A stretch of 64,000 nt of DNA from Pollutimonas thiosulfatoxidans. Lineage in GTDB: Bacteria > Pseudomonadota > Gammaproteobacteria > Burkholderiales > Burkholderiaceae_B. Below, piece by piece: positions 26,862 to 35,426 of the stretch. Location of the stretch: assembly GCF_004022565.1 (NCBI RefSeq), contig NZ_CP022987.1:2480001-2544000 (forward strand). The letters run 5' to 3'. Within the stretch, counting starts at the first letter, position 1. Each line of letters starts with the position of its first letter. Made by a program: the position numbers and the translations under genes. The notes below the pieces were generated by a model, which made no database searches, was not told the DNA's origin, and saw nothing but the letters and a program-made list of their open reading frames with translations.

Positions 26862-27083
26862 GGCCCGGGGTGGGTGGGGCTGGCTGGGCTCGACGGTCAC
26901 GACCCCGGCTAACGCCGGGGCAGACCTTGCGTCAGCGCCGCAGCGGGGCGCCTGCGGAACTCGCAACGTTCGGGCATGCCCGAACAAGCGTGTTGCTCAA
27001 ACAGCCGCAGGCTTGCCTCCCCGCCGCGACACTGCCACAAGGCGTGCCCTAAAGCGCCCAGCCAGCCCCACCCACCCCAGGCC
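26862..27083 (+). repeat. Structured GC-rich repeat element A1
   Basis: 222 bp. The first 28 bases pair with the last 28 with one mismatch (arms GGGTGGGTGGGGCTGGC / GCCAGCCCCACCCACCC). Inside are a side hairpin CCCCGGC/GCCGGGG, a longer imperfect stem, and an apical hairpin GTTCGGGC-AT-GCCCGAAC (26968-26985) next to the conserved AACTCGCAACG and CAAGCGTGTTGC. Element A2 (53715-53938) is a near-identical inverted copy. The flank TTCGTTCTAAA is shared as well. Open frames here are by-products of composition. Confidence 0.85.
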
Positions 27084-27310
27084 TCCGATTGAGATCATTG
27101 GCGCAGTGATCGGAAGCGACGGCCGTTTTTCTTTGAGGAGGTATCGGTAGAGGACAGGCTTCTCAGGTAACGTATCAGCAGGTCTGGGTTCGAAACCGGG
27201 TCTCTCGCATATACCTTCTCTCCACCCCATACGGGTGCTGGCACCTCACACCAACAGCGGTTTATTGCATCTCAAGTCCGCAGCAACCAGTGCCGTTCAA
27301 CCTGAGCTAC
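27084..27310. other. Spacer between elements A1 and B1, no gene seen
   Basis: 227 bp without a supported gene. A GGTTCGAAACC-like stretch near 27187-27197 resembles a tRNA T-loop, but no acceptor, D or anticodon arm can be built around it. The start of the spacer (to about 27100) may still belong to element A1, since a GATC-containing flank resembles the flank of A2. Confidence 0.4.
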
Positions 27311-27543
27311 TGTAAAAGGTGTGCACGGGCAAGCGGCGGGGCGGCGCATTGGGCACGCCGGCTATCAGTGCGGATCAGGGAGGCAAGGCCGCGACTGTTC
27401 GAACAACACGCTTGTCCGGGCACTGCCCGGACGTTGTGAGTTTCGCGGCCGCCCTGATCCGCACTGATAGACGGGAAGTCCGGCTTGCCGGACCGTGACC
27501 ATTAAGCCGCCCCGCCGCTTGCCCGTGCGCGCCTTCTTAAGAA
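27311..27543 (-). repeat. Structured GC-rich repeat element B1
   Basis: 233 bp, read on the minus strand from TTCTTAAGAA (27543-27534). The terminal arms CACGGGCAAGCGGCGG / CCGCCGCTTGCCCGTG pair over about 25 bp. An inner perfect 19-bp stem (CTATCAGTGCGGATCAGGG and complement) encloses the core with AACTCACAACG and the apical hairpin at 27414-27432 (GTCCGGGC / GCCCGGAC). It lies 38 bp after the dsbC stop in the same orientation as dsbC. B2 (52554-52792) is the second copy. Confidence 0.85.
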
Positions 27544-27581
27544 ACCAAATTCCGTACTTATACAAGCCAGCAGCCTACAAG

Positions 27582-28454
27582 CTATTTAACTGAAGCCAGC
27601 TTCCGCTCCAGCGCATCTAAAGGCAGCGCCCCATTCACCCGACTGCCGTCGGCAAACACAATCGCCGGCGTCCCCTGCACTTGCAGTTTGCGCCCCAGCA
27701 CCAGGTTCGTCTCCAGCGGCGTCTCGCAGTTAAGCTCCGCCGGCACCTTGCCTTCCAGCATCCATGCATTCCACGTCGCCGCACGATCCTCCGCGCACCA
27801 GATATTGCGCGCCTTTACCGTCGAATCCGGCGACAAAATCGGGAACAGGAACGTATAAACCGTAATGTTATCGACGCCCTTCAAGGTCTCGTGCAAACGC
27901 TTGCAGTACCCGCAGTTCGGGTCCTCGAACACCGCAATCTGGCGCGAGCCATCCCCCTTCACCTGCTTGATCGCATCGTCCAGCGGCAGCGAGGCGAACG
28001 GCACTCGCGTCAACTCTTCAAGGCGCTCTGCCGTCAGATCCACCCGCGACTTTGCGTCGATCAGCGAGCCCTGCAAAATGTAGTCCACGTTGGCATCCGT
28101 ATACAGCACATCCATGCCAACCTGCACCTCGTAGATGCCTGGAAAACGTGTGGGTACAACCGCAACAATCTCGATGCCCGGAAAGCGCGTCTCGAATGAC
28201 TTGCGGACTTCCTGCGGCGTCGCCAGATCGCGAGTCGTCAACACCTTGGCCGGCTTGGCATTCTCGTTGCCTTCTGTCGACAGCACATCGGCCGGTTTAG
28301 CGCCTTCGTTGCCTTGCGTCGACAGCACATTGGCCGGGGTCTCGATCCGGTTGTCGTTGGTCGTGATCGTCGCTTGAGCGAAGACCGATGTGGTGGCCAG
28401 AGGCATCGCAATCAATGCGATGGCAGCCAGCCAGGCTTTCAAGGGGTTATTCAT
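27582..28454 (-). CDS. dsbC: Thiol:disulfide interchange protein DsbC
   Basis: 290 aa, longer than the usual about 240. Signal peptide about 1-26 (ending SVFA). An unusual linker (about 36-75) contains three copies of a 16-residue unit (NVLSTQGNEGAKPAD, DVLSTEGNENAKPAK, KVLTT). The DsbC dimerisation domain follows, then a thioredoxin fold with CGYC near residue 181 (DPNCGYCKRLH). It isomerises wrong disulfides in the periplasm. It is the last gene after mltA and a flavin hydroxylase on the minus strand. Confidence 0.9.
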   Translation of the reverse strand: MNNPLKAWLAAIALIAMPLATTSVFAQATITTNDNRIETPANVLSTQGNEGAKPADVLSTEGNENAKPAKVLTTRDLATPQEVRKSFETRFPGIEIVAVVPTRFPGIYEVQVGMDVLYTDANVDYILQGSLIDAKSRVDLTAERLEELTRVPFASLPLDDAIKQVKGDGSRQIAVFEDPNCGYCKRLHETLKGVDNITVYTFLFPILSPDSTVKARNIWCAEDRAATWNAWMLEGKVPAELNCETPLETNLVLGRKLQVQGTPAIVFADGSRVNGALPLDALERKLASVK

Positions 28455-28477
28455 GCCACTACTCCTGATAATCTGTT

Positions 28478-29653
28478 CTAGTGTCGGCCGGCGGCTGCGC
28501 CGATAAGCAGACGTTTGATAAACGGTAAACGGTCAGCGCATTGCATGCCTGCATTACGTGCCCAGGCAAGCGGAGCCGCCTGGGCCGCGAAAAGACGATG
28601 CAAGCCATCAGTTGCCAGGCGCATCGCCAAAAGGGGTTCAGCCCGCACGCGGCGATAGCGGTTTAGTACCCGCATATCGCCGGCGTTGCGATACGGCTCT
28701 TTATTGGTCAGCGTTTGCACCAAGGCATCCACGTCGGCCAGTCCCAGATTCAGCCCCTGCCCTGCCAGCGGATGCACGCGATGCGCGGCGTCGCCCACCA
28801 GTGCAACGCCCGGCGCGACCATACCGCTACTCTGCAGGAACAAGGGGAAACCGAATAGGGGGCTACGCACACGCAATGCACCCAAACGACCACCCGTGGC
28901 GGCCGCCAGGCGAGTCGCGAGCGTGGTGCTGCGTTGTTCCTGCGGCATGGCCAGCAGTTCGGCAGCCATGGCCTCCGGCATCGACCACACCATGGAAACC
29001 TGATGACCATCCGCCGTGTCGGGCATGGGCAACAGGGCCAATACCGTATCGCCGGTAAACCATTGCAGTGCTGCATGCTGGTGAGGAAGCTCGCAGGTCA
29101 GGTGACAAACCACGCCGGTATCGCCATAGGCGCGCGATTGCTGGCTGATACCTGCTGCAGTCCGCACCGGCGACGCGGCGCCGTCCGCGCCCACCAGCAA
29201 GCTGGGCGTCATGGCGCGGCCGGTGTCCGTGAACACGGTTCGGCTTTCCAGGCGCTCGAACTTTTCGGTAAGCCACGAAATGCCAAAGACCTGCACCGCC
29301 TGCTGCAGCACTCGCTCCATTTCGCTGGATTCGACGATCCAGGCCAGCTCTGTTTCGGCTGCCTGCCAGGCATGCAGATTCACCATGCCGCTTGCATCGC
29401 CATAGATTTCCATGGACTCCACGGGCGTCACGCGACCAGCATCCATCATGGACCATACGCCCAGGCGCGCCAGTAGCGCCTGGCTGGCCGCCGAGATTGC
29501 ATACACCCGGGGGCAGTAAACGTCGGGCTGCACTACGCCCGGTGCCTTGCGCGGCCCAAGCAAGGTAAGGTCGAAACCGGCCTTGGTCAGTCCCAAGGCG
29601 GTTGCCAGCCCGACTATGCCGGTCCCGCATATGACGACGGACTCTTTCTTCAT
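28478..29653 (-). CDS. UbiH/UbiF/VisC-family FAD monooxygenase
   Basis: 391 aa from ATG 29653, overlapping the mltA stop by ATGA. N-terminal dinucleotide-binding motif VVICGTGIVGLATALGL, the DG-type motif in VGADGAASPVR and the second FAD motif GDAAHRVHPLAGQGLNLG. This is the signature of ubiquinone-ring hydroxylases (PHBH fold). Which ring position (UbiH, UbiI or UbiF) cannot be decided from motifs alone. The neighbourhood mltA-hydroxylase-dsbC is consistent with Bordetella-type genomes. Confidence 0.85.
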   Translation of the reverse strand: MKKESVVICGTGIVGLATALGLTKAGFDLTLLGPRKAPGVVQPDVYCPRVYAISAASQALLARLGVWSMMDAGRVTPVESMEIYGDASGMVNLHAWQAAETELAWIVESSEMERVLQQAVQVFGISWLTEKFERLESRTVFTDTGRAMTPSLLVGADGAASPVRTAAGISQQSRAYGDTGVVCHLTCELPHQHAALQWFTGDTVLALLPMPDTADGHQVSMVWSMPEAMAAELLAMPQEQRSTTLATRLAAATGGRLGALRVRSPLFGFPLFLQSSGMVAPGVALVGDAAHRVHPLAGQGLNLGLADVDALVQTLTNKEPYRNAGDMRVLNRYRRVRAEPLLAMRLATDGLHRLFAAQAAPLAWARNAGMQCADRLPFIKRLLIGAAAGRH

Positions 29654-30942
29654 CGTGCGCTGGGGGCTCCTGCCTGTTTGGGCCAAAGCACCCACATTTC
29701 TCCGGGCTGCTTCATGCGCCCGGCCAAGGCGCCGGCTTCCTCGCCAAAACCCCAGTAAAAGTCTGTGCGCGCCGCGCCCTTGATTGCAGCGCCGGTGTCT
29801 TGAGCAAAGACCAGCCGCTGCAGAGGCTTGGAGGACGCCGGATACTGGGTGCTGAGAAATAGCGGTGCACCCAGCGGTACGAATTGGGTATCGACGGCCA
29901 CCGAGCGCTGTCCGATCAGCGGTATGGAGTAAGCACCCTTGGGGCCGAGCTCTGGATCGGTAACGGTCTCTTCGTTGAAGAACACCATGGCGGGATTGGC
30001 ATTAAGCATTTCCTGCACGCGCTTCGGATTCTTGCGGGCCCATGCCTTGATGTTCTGCATTGATGCCTGGGCCAGCGGCAGCTCGCCTTGCGTTGCCAGC
30101 CATTGGCCTATCGAACGGTAGGGCCGGCCGTTATGGTCGGCATAGGCCACCCGTATGGTCTCGCCATTGGGCAGTTGCGCGCGACCGGAGCCTTGTATGG
30201 TCAGGAAAAAGGCCTCGACAGGATCATTGACCCAGACAATGACAGGCGGCTGTCGAGTTGGCGTGGCGGCAATCTCGGCTCGGGTGTCGTAAGGGACTAC
30301 TCTTTTGCCGACCAACTTGCCGCGCACCCGCTTGCCGGCCAGTTCCGGATAGACCGTGCCCAGATCGATGGTCAGCAGGTCGGCAGGCGCGGCATAAAGA
30401 GGCCACTGATACTCGCCCCCACGCTCACGTGCGGCATGAACCAGCGGCTCGTAGTAACCGGTGACAGTATTGCGTGCGGGCTTGCCGCTGGCGTCAAGCA
30501 AGCGCCATGGCTGCAGATGGGTTTGCAGAAACTGGCGCACCGCCTGCGCATCGGCGCCTTGCTCGCCCAGCCCCGACTGCGCGACCGCCGCGCATACCGG
30601 TTGCCAGGCACGGGGGGTGGCCCTGGCCTGCATGGCCAACGACCCGGACACCGGCCGCATCAAGCCCTTGCAGTTATTGACGAATGCCTTCCATACCTGT
30701 GTCAGGTCATCGGCCTGCCAGCCCGGCAAGGTGGCCCAGGACGCCTGTTGAAACTTTCCAGCCAAAGGCCGTGCCGGGGTGTCCGGCAATGAAGCCAGGG
30801 GCGGTACGCGCAGCGGCTGCTCGGCAATATTGACGGCGCCGGCGGCGGGTGTAGCCGTGGCAGGCGTGTCGGACTCGATCGGCACCGAACTGCAGGCTGC
30901 CAACATAGCCAACAAAAGCGAAGAAAGCAGAATACGTTTCAT
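29650..30942 (-). CDS. mltA: Membrane-bound lytic murein transglycosylase A
   Basis: 430 aa. Lipoprotein signal MKRILLSSLLLAMLAAC with lipidated C17. The MltA barrel domain (about 135-320) includes GYYEPLVHAARERGGEYQWP, and the C-terminal 3D domain (about 350-420) carries QDTGAAIKGAARTDFYWG with the catalytic aspartate region. It cleaves peptidoglycan to 1,6-anhydromuropeptides at the outer membrane. It lies 23 bp after apaG. Confidence 0.93.
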   Translation of the reverse strand: MKRILLSSLLLAMLAACSSVPIESDTPATATPAAGAVNIAEQPLRVPPLASLPDTPARPLAGKFQQASWATLPGWQADDLTQVWKAFVNNCKGLMRPVSGSLAMQARATPRAWQPVCAAVAQSGLGEQGADAQAVRQFLQTHLQPWRLLDASGKPARNTVTGYYEPLVHAARERGGEYQWPLYAAPADLLTIDLGTVYPELAGKRVRGKLVGKRVVPYDTRAEIAATPTRQPPVIVWVNDPVEAFFLTIQGSGRAQLPNGETIRVAYADHNGRPYRSIGQWLATQGELPLAQASMQNIKAWARKNPKRVQEMLNANPAMVFFNEETVTDPELGPKGAYSIPLIGQRSVAVDTQFVPLGAPLFLSTQYPASSKPLQRLVFAQDTGAAIKGAARTDFYWGFGEEAGALAGRMKQPGEMWVLWPKQAGAPSAR

Positions 30943-30965
30943 AAATCTCGCAATAAACGACAGAA

Positions 30966-31340
30966 TCAGTGCAGGGTGCGCGGCATCGCCAGAACGAATT
31001 CCTGGATGGGCACCTCGAAGGGAATGCCGTTTTCACCGACACAGTGGTAGGTGCCCCGCATGGTGCCCACTGGCGTGGGCAAGGGACAGCCGCTGGTGTA
31101 CTCGAACGACTCGCCCGGGTTCAGCAGGGGCTGCTGACCCACCACGCCCAGTCCACGGACTTCCTGCGTTTGCTGCTTGCCGTCCGTAATGATCCAGTGC
31201 CGGCTGATGACCTGGGCGGCGTGCTGCCCGCTGTTGGTAATGCGCACGGTATAGGCAAAGACGTATTGCTGCTCCGCAGGCTCGGACTGATCCGGCAAAT
31301 ATTGCGGTGTAACGATAACCTTGATGTCGTAAGGCTTCAT
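30966..31340 (-). CDS. apaG: ApaG protein
   Basis: 124 aa, exact family size. Fibronectin-type beta sandwich with YVFAYTVRITNSG, RHWIITDGKQQTQEVRGLGVVGQQP and GTMRGTYHCVGENG. ApaG was linked to Co/Mg efflux and Ap4A metabolism, but its molecular function is unclear. It is the first gene of the apaG-mltA-hydroxylase-dsbC run and is divergent from rpe. Confidence 0.95.
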   Translation of the reverse strand: MKPYDIKVIVTPQYLPDQSEPAEQQYVFAYTVRITNSGQHAAQVISRHWIITDGKQQTQEVRGLGVVGQQPLLNPGESFEYTSGCPLPTPVGTMRGTYHCVGENGIPFEVPIQEFVLAMPRTLH

Positions 31341-31436
31341 TTTTCGGGTTCCAGTAAATGGTTCAGCCGTATTTAACAGGAATATCAGCGCTTACCTGCA
31401 ATAATGACATATTCGCCGCTTTGCTTCCTGACCGAC

Positions 31437-32138
31437 ATGCCCTTTACCCGCCCTACCCGTATCGCCCCCAGCCTGCTTGCCGCCGACTTTGCCCGCCTGG
31501 GCGAAGAAGTCCGTAACGTTGTTGCGGCCGGCGCCGACTGGATCCACTTCGATGTGATGGACAACCATTACGTGCCCAACCTGACGATAGGGCCCATGGT
31601 GTGCGCCGCCATACGTCCGCACACGGACGCACCCATAGATGTGCACCTGATGGTCGAGCCGGTAGACGCCATTATCCCGCAATTCGCAAAGGCCGGCGCC
31701 AACATCATTACCTTCCACCCAGAGGCATCGCGCCATCCTGACCGCACGCTGTCCTTGATCAAAGAGCATGGCTGCAAGGCAGGGCTGGTTTTCAACCCGG
31801 CCACGCCGCTCGAATGGATGGACTACGTCATGGACAAGCTGGATATCGTGCTGCTGATGTCGGTCAACCCCGGTTTCGGCGGCCAGAGCTTCATTCCGGG
31901 TACGCTTGCCAAGCTTACGCAGGCCAGACGCAAGATAGATGCCTGGCAGCAAGATGGCGGCCAGCCCATCGCCCTGGAGATCGACGGCGGGGTCAAAGTA
32001 GACAACATTGCTGCCATCCGGGCCGCAGGCGCAGACAGCTTCGTTGCCGGCTCGGCCATCTTCAGCCAGCCAGACTATAAAACCGTCATTGATGCCTTGC
32101 GGAAGGAAATTCTGAAGGGCGAATCGATCTCGACCTAA
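31437..32138 (+). CDS. rpe: Ribulose-phosphate 3-epimerase
   Basis: 233 aa from ATG 31437; ATG 31404 in frame adds 11 residues and neither has a clear ribosome site. Signatures: IAPSLLAADFARLG, HFDVMDNHYVPNLT (metal His/Asp), MSVNPGFGGQ and EIDGGVK. It interconverts ribulose-5-P and xylulose-5-P in the pentose phosphate pathway. It stands upstream of gph and the trp genes, as in related betaproteobacteria. Confidence 0.93.
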   Translation: MPFTRPTRIAPSLLAADFARLGEEVRNVVAAGADWIHFDVMDNHYVPNLTIGPMVCAAIRPHTDAPIDVHLMVEPVDAIIPQFAKAGANIITFHPEASRHPDRTLSLIKEHGCKAGLVFNPATPLEWMDYVMDKLDIVLLMSVNPGFGGQSFIPGTLAKLTQARRKIDAWQQDGGQPIALEIDGGVKVDNIAAIRAAGADSFVAGSAIFSQPDYKTVIDALRKEILKGESIST

Positions 32139-32277
32139 GCTGCGACGAACTATCCGTCGCCGCCTGACCCGCCATCGTTTGCCGGACCGTGGCCAGCAAT
32201 GCCACGCTATGAGCATAAAAATCGCCCACGATCGCGGCCTCGCGGTTGACTCGTCGCTTCTTCAATGCAGCAGCCAT
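32086..32277 (-). CDS. Possible small basic protein opposite the rpe 3' end
   Basis: 63 aa. MAAALKKRRVNREAAIVGDF is preceded by GAGGTG seven bases before ATG 32277, an acceptable ribosome site. The first 45 residues lie in the rpe-gph gap, and the last 18 overlap the end of rpe in antisense. I do not recognise the family. It may be real or chance; a conserved counterpart in relatives would decide. Confidence 0.3.
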   Translation of the reverse strand: MAAALKKRRVNREAAIVGDFYAHSVALLATVRQTMAGQAATDSSSQLRSRSIRPSEFPSARHQ

Positions 32278-32390
32278 AACGCACACCTCATATTGCACGC
32301 CCCGCGGCAGAAGGCCGGAAGGCGAAAAGGAATGTAGCAAGCGCATGTGACAGCCATGTGTACTGCTGCCCACTATAAGGAAACCCACCC

Positions 32391-33062
32391 ATGCGTTTTG
32401 ACGCCATTTTGTTCGACCTGGACGGCACCTTGCTCGATACCATCCCCGACCTGGCCAACGCGGCCAACGCCATGCGCGAGGAGCTGGGGCTGGCGCCGCT
32501 ACCGCAAGCCACGCTTGCCACCTATGTGGGCAAAGGCACCCCCAATCTGGTGCAACGTACGCTGGCCAATAATCCGGCAGCCACGGTGCCCGACCCGGCG
32601 CAAATGGCACGGGGTCTGGAGAGCTTCGGGCGGCACTACCATGCCGTCAATGGGGACGCGGCCACCCTGTACCCCGGCGTGCTTGACGGCCTGGCAGCCT
32701 TCGCCCGGGCTGGTGTGAAGATGGCTGTCGTCACCAACAAGCCGACCGAATTTACCGTCCCCTTGCTTGAACGCTTCGATATTGCCTCTTATTTTTCTGG
32801 TGTGGTGTGCGGCGATACCTGCGAAGAGAAAAAGCCCGATCCCATGCCCATGCTGCATGCCTGCGAGCTGCTGGACGTGCCCCCCTCCAAGGCGCTGGCC
32901 ATCGGCGATTCGGTCAATGATGCACTGGCTGCCAAGGCCGCGGGCATCACCGTGCTGGCCGTTCCTTATGGTTATAACGAAGGCATGGACGTGCGCACTC
33001 TTGAAGTCGATGATATAGTTACGTCCATAGCGCAGGCTGCCCAGTGGGCGGCGCGCCAATAA
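32391..33062 (+). CDS. gph: Phosphoglycolate phosphatase
   Basis: 223 aa HAD-superfamily enzyme: motif I FDLDGTLLDTIPDL (nucleophile D), motif II VVTNKPTEF, motif III lysine in CEEKKPDPMP, motif IV IGDSVNDALAAKAAG. The small helical cap between motifs I and II fits Gph. It detoxifies 2-phosphoglycolate. It lies just before the trp leader. Confidence 0.92.
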   Translation: MRFDAILFDLDGTLLDTIPDLANAANAMREELGLAPLPQATLATYVGKGTPNLVQRTLANNPAATVPDPAQMARGLESFGRHYHAVNGDAATLYPGVLDGLAAFARAGVKMAVVTNKPTEFTVPLLERFDIASYFSGVVCGDTCEEKKPDPMPMLHACELLDVPPSKALAIGDSVNDALAAKAAGITVLAVPYGYNEGMDVRTLEVDDIVTSIAQAAQWAARQ

Positions 33063-33078
33063 AATCCAGACCAAAAAC

Positions 33079-33150
33079 ATGACCGCTACCCTTTATTACC
33101 CCACCACGCTCCGCGCCAATTGGCGCTGGTGGCGTTTGTGTTCTGGGTAG
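33079..33150 (+). CDS. trpL: Tryptophan operon leader peptide
   Basis: 23 aa: MTATLYYPTTLRANWRWWRL then CSG and TAG. Three Trp codons lie in a four-codon stretch (33121-33132). It begins 16 bp after gph and ends 65 bp before an intrinsic terminator that precedes trpE. The stretch just after the Trp codons (33140-33148) can pair with the terminator's left arm. Ribosome stalling for lack of Trp-tRNA would expose it and allow read-through. This is classical attenuation. Confidence 0.85.
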   Translation: MTATLYYPTTLRANWRWWRLCSG

Positions 33151-33225
33151 CGGTAATCCACTCCCGGCTCCAAGACCTTGTCTTCGTGTGCCGTCAGCAT
33201 TACCAGAAGAAGCTAAGCCCGGAAC
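33140..33225 (+). promoter_or_regulatory. Antiterminator pairing of the trp attenuator
   Basis: GTTCTGGGT (33140-33148) can pair with GCCCGGAAC (33217-33225) over 9 bp with two G-U pairs. The second segment is also the left arm of the terminator, so the two helices exclude each other. A ribosome that reaches the trpL stop at 33150 would cover the first segment and let the terminator form. Confidence 0.7.
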
Positions 33226-33247
33226 CAAAATTTGGCCGGGCTTTTTT
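33215..33247 (+). terminator. Attenuator terminator before trpE
   Basis: AAGCCCGG (33215-33222) pairs with CCGGGCTT (33236-33243); inner CCAAA/TTTGG extends the stem. Six T residues follow (33242-33247). It lies 42 bp before trpE. Confidence 0.85.
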
Positions 33248-33288
33248 GATTCCTGTCCCGGCCTGTATGCACCCCAACAGAGAAGACC

Positions 33289-34809
33289 ATGACAGAAATC
33301 GAATTCAACGCGCTCGCGGCGCAGGGTTACAACCGCATACCGCTCATTGCGGAAACCTATGCAGACCTGGACACACCGCTGGCCATCTACCTGAAGCTTG
33401 CACATAGTGGCCCCGAAGGCGGCCGCAACAGCTGCTTGCTGGAGTCGGTGGTCGGTGGCGAACGCTTCGGACGCTATTCCTTCATCGGCCTGCCTGCCAA
33501 GACTGTCATACGATCCAGCGGGCAATTGACCGAGGTGGTGCACCAGGGGCAGGTTGTCGAGTCGCACGAAGGCGACCCGCTGGCCTTCATCGAGGCCTAC
33601 CAGGCCCGCTTCAAGGTGGCCTTGCGCCCCGGCATGCCACGATTCGCGGGCGGATTGGCCGGCTATTTCGGCTACGACACCGTCAGGCACATCGAACCGC
33701 GTCTGGGCGCGGCTACCAAGCCCTTCCCTGCCGGCCAGGACGAGGGCACGCCGGACATCATGCTGCTGCATATCGATGAACTGGTCATCGTCGACAACCT
33801 GGCTGGCCGCACCTATTTGATCGTCTACGCCGATCCGTCGCAACCCGAAGCCTTTGCCCTTGCGCGACGCCGCTTGAAGATCCTGCGCGAGAAGCTGCGT
33901 ACGCCTGTCGTGATTCCCTATGCCTACGCCAGCATGCAAACGGAAAGCCGGCGCGACTTCGCCAAGAAGGACTACATAGACGCGGTCCTGAAAGCCAAGG
34001 AATACATCGCCGCCGGCGATCTCATGCAAGTGCAGGTCGGCCAGGTCATCGCCAAGCCGTTTCGCGATTCGCCCTTGTCGCTGTACCGCTCGCTGCGTTC
34101 GCTGAACCCATCCCCCTACATGTATTTCTGGAATTTCGATGACTTCCAGGTGGTGGGGTCCTCGCCCGAAATTCTCGTCAGGCAGGAAATCATCAACGAA
34201 GCAGACCGCGAAAAGACCATGGTAACGATCCGTCCGCTGGCCGGCACGCGCAAACGCGGCGCAACCCCCGAGGAAGACCTGCAACTGGCCGAAGAGCTGC
34301 TGGCCGATCCGAAAGAGCGCGCCGAACACGTCATGCTGATCGACCTGGCGCGCAACGACGTAGGCCGGGTGGCCAAGACTGGCACCGTGCAGGTTACCGA
34401 TACCATGACCATAGAGCGCTACTCGCACGTCATGCATCTGGTGTCCAACGTATCGGGCCAATTGCATGATGGCATGAGCAATATGGACGTACTGCGCGCC
34501 GCCTTTCCGGCGGGCACGCTTACCGGCGCGCCCAAGGTGCGCGCCATGGAGATCATCGACGAGCTCGAACCCGTGCGGCGCGGCATCTATGGCGGTGCGG
34601 CGGGTTACCTGAGCTACGGCGGCGAGATGGACGTCGCCATTGCCATACGCACCGGCATCATCAAGGACGGCATGCTTTACGTACAAGCGGCCGCCGGCAT
34701 CGTGGCTGATTCGGATCCCGAAAAAGAATGGCAGGAAACAGAGGCCAAGGCACGCGCCGTACTGCGCGCCGCCGAACAAGTCCAGTTTGGACTGGACGAA
34801 CCCATTTAA
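33289..34809 (+). CDS. trpE: Anthranilate synthase component I
   Basis: 506 aa. The N-terminal feedback site includes LLESVVGGERFGRYSFIG (LLES type Trp-binding motif). The chorismate-binding domain (about 225-495) carries IRPLAGTRKRG, EHVMLIDLARNDVGRV and AGTLTGAPKVRAMEI. Makes anthranilate from chorismate with TrpG. First structural gene of the trp block, under the attenuator at 33079-33247. Confidence 0.95.
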   Translation: MTEIEFNALAAQGYNRIPLIAETYADLDTPLAIYLKLAHSGPEGGRNSCLLESVVGGERFGRYSFIGLPAKTVIRSSGQLTEVVHQGQVVESHEGDPLAFIEAYQARFKVALRPGMPRFAGGLAGYFGYDTVRHIEPRLGAATKPFPAGQDEGTPDIMLLHIDELVIVDNLAGRTYLIVYADPSQPEAFALARRRLKILREKLRTPVVIPYAYASMQTESRRDFAKKDYIDAVLKAKEYIAAGDLMQVQVGQVIAKPFRDSPLSLYRSLRSLNPSPYMYFWNFDDFQVVGSSPEILVRQEIINEADREKTMVTIRPLAGTRKRGATPEEDLQLAEELLADPKERAEHVMLIDLARNDVGRVAKTGTVQVTDTMTIERYSHVMHLVSNVSGQLHDGMSNMDVLRAAFPAGTLTGAPKVRAMEIIDELEPVRRGIYGGAAGYLSYGGEMDVAIAIRTGIIKDGMLYVQAAAGIVADSDPEKEWQETEAKARAVLRAAEQVQFGLDEPI

Positions 34810-34831
34810 TGCATGCCTCTGGAGAATTCAC

Positions 34832-35398
34832 ATGTTATTGATGCTCGATAACTACGACTCGTTTACCTATAACCTGGTGCAGTATTTTGGCGAACTGGGT
34901 GAAGACGTTCGGGTGCTGCGCAACGATCAGACCACGGTGGCTGAAATTGCCGACTTGAAACCGGCGCGCATCTGCGTCTCGCCCGGCCCTTGCTCGCCCG
35001 CAGAGGCCGGCATATCGGTAGAGTTGATCAAGCACTTCGCCGGCACGCTGCCGATTCTGGGCGTGTGCCTGGGGCATCAGGCCATCGGCGCAGCCTTTGG
35101 CGGCAATGTCGTGCGCGCGCGCGAACTGATGCATGGCAAGGTGTCGCCGATTACCCATACCGGTACCGACCTCTTTACCGGCCTGCCGTCGCCGTACACC
35201 GTGACGCGCTATCACTCGCTGGCGGTAGAGCGCGACACGCTGCCCGACTGCCTGGAAGTTACTGCGCAGACCGAGGACGGCGAAATCATGGGCTTGCGTC
35301 ACAAGACCCTGCCCGTTTATGGCGTGCAGTTCCATCCCGAATCCATCCTCAGCGAGCACGGACATGCCCTGCTCAAGAATTTCCTGGACATCTCATAA
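34832..35398 (+). CDS. trpG: Anthranilate synthase component II (glutamine amidotransferase)
   Basis: 188 aa from ATG 34832 with SD TGGAGA. Class I glutaminase: MLLMLDNYDSFTYNLVQY start, oxyanion motif SPGPCSP, nucleophile C79 in GVCLGHQAIG, His/Glu in QFHPESI. Delivers ammonia to TrpE. 22 bp after trpE. Confidence 0.95.
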   Translation: MLLMLDNYDSFTYNLVQYFGELGEDVRVLRNDQTTVAEIADLKPARICVSPGPCSPAEAGISVELIKHFAGTLPILGVCLGHQAIGAAFGGNVVRARELMHGKVSPITHTGTDLFTGLPSPYTVTRYHSLAVERDTLPDCLEVTAQTEDGEIMGLRHKTLPVYGVQFHPESILSEHGHALLKNFLDIS

Positions 35399-35426
35399 CA
35401 ACAAACCCACTGACGGAACCCCGACC

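Noticed and set aside
27180..27215. tRNA-like GGTTCGAAACC segment
   Set aside because: No acceptor stem, D-arm or anticodon arm can be paired around it on either strand.
26818..27230. Open frames across element A1 on both strands, with counterparts in A2 (53619-53968)
   Set aside because: They follow the repeat's GC-rich inverted structure, differ in frame and length between copies and have no recognisable domain; conservation is at the level of stem pairing, not codons.
27365..27565. Reading frame across element B1 and similar frames across B2 (52546-52963)
   Set aside because: Made by the repeat; copies do not keep the same protein and no ribosome site is present.
33019..34779. 586-codon open frame antisense to trpE
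   Set aside because: Typical shadow in a GC-rich gene; low-complexity His/Gly/Gln composition and the sense frame is an unmistakable TrpE.
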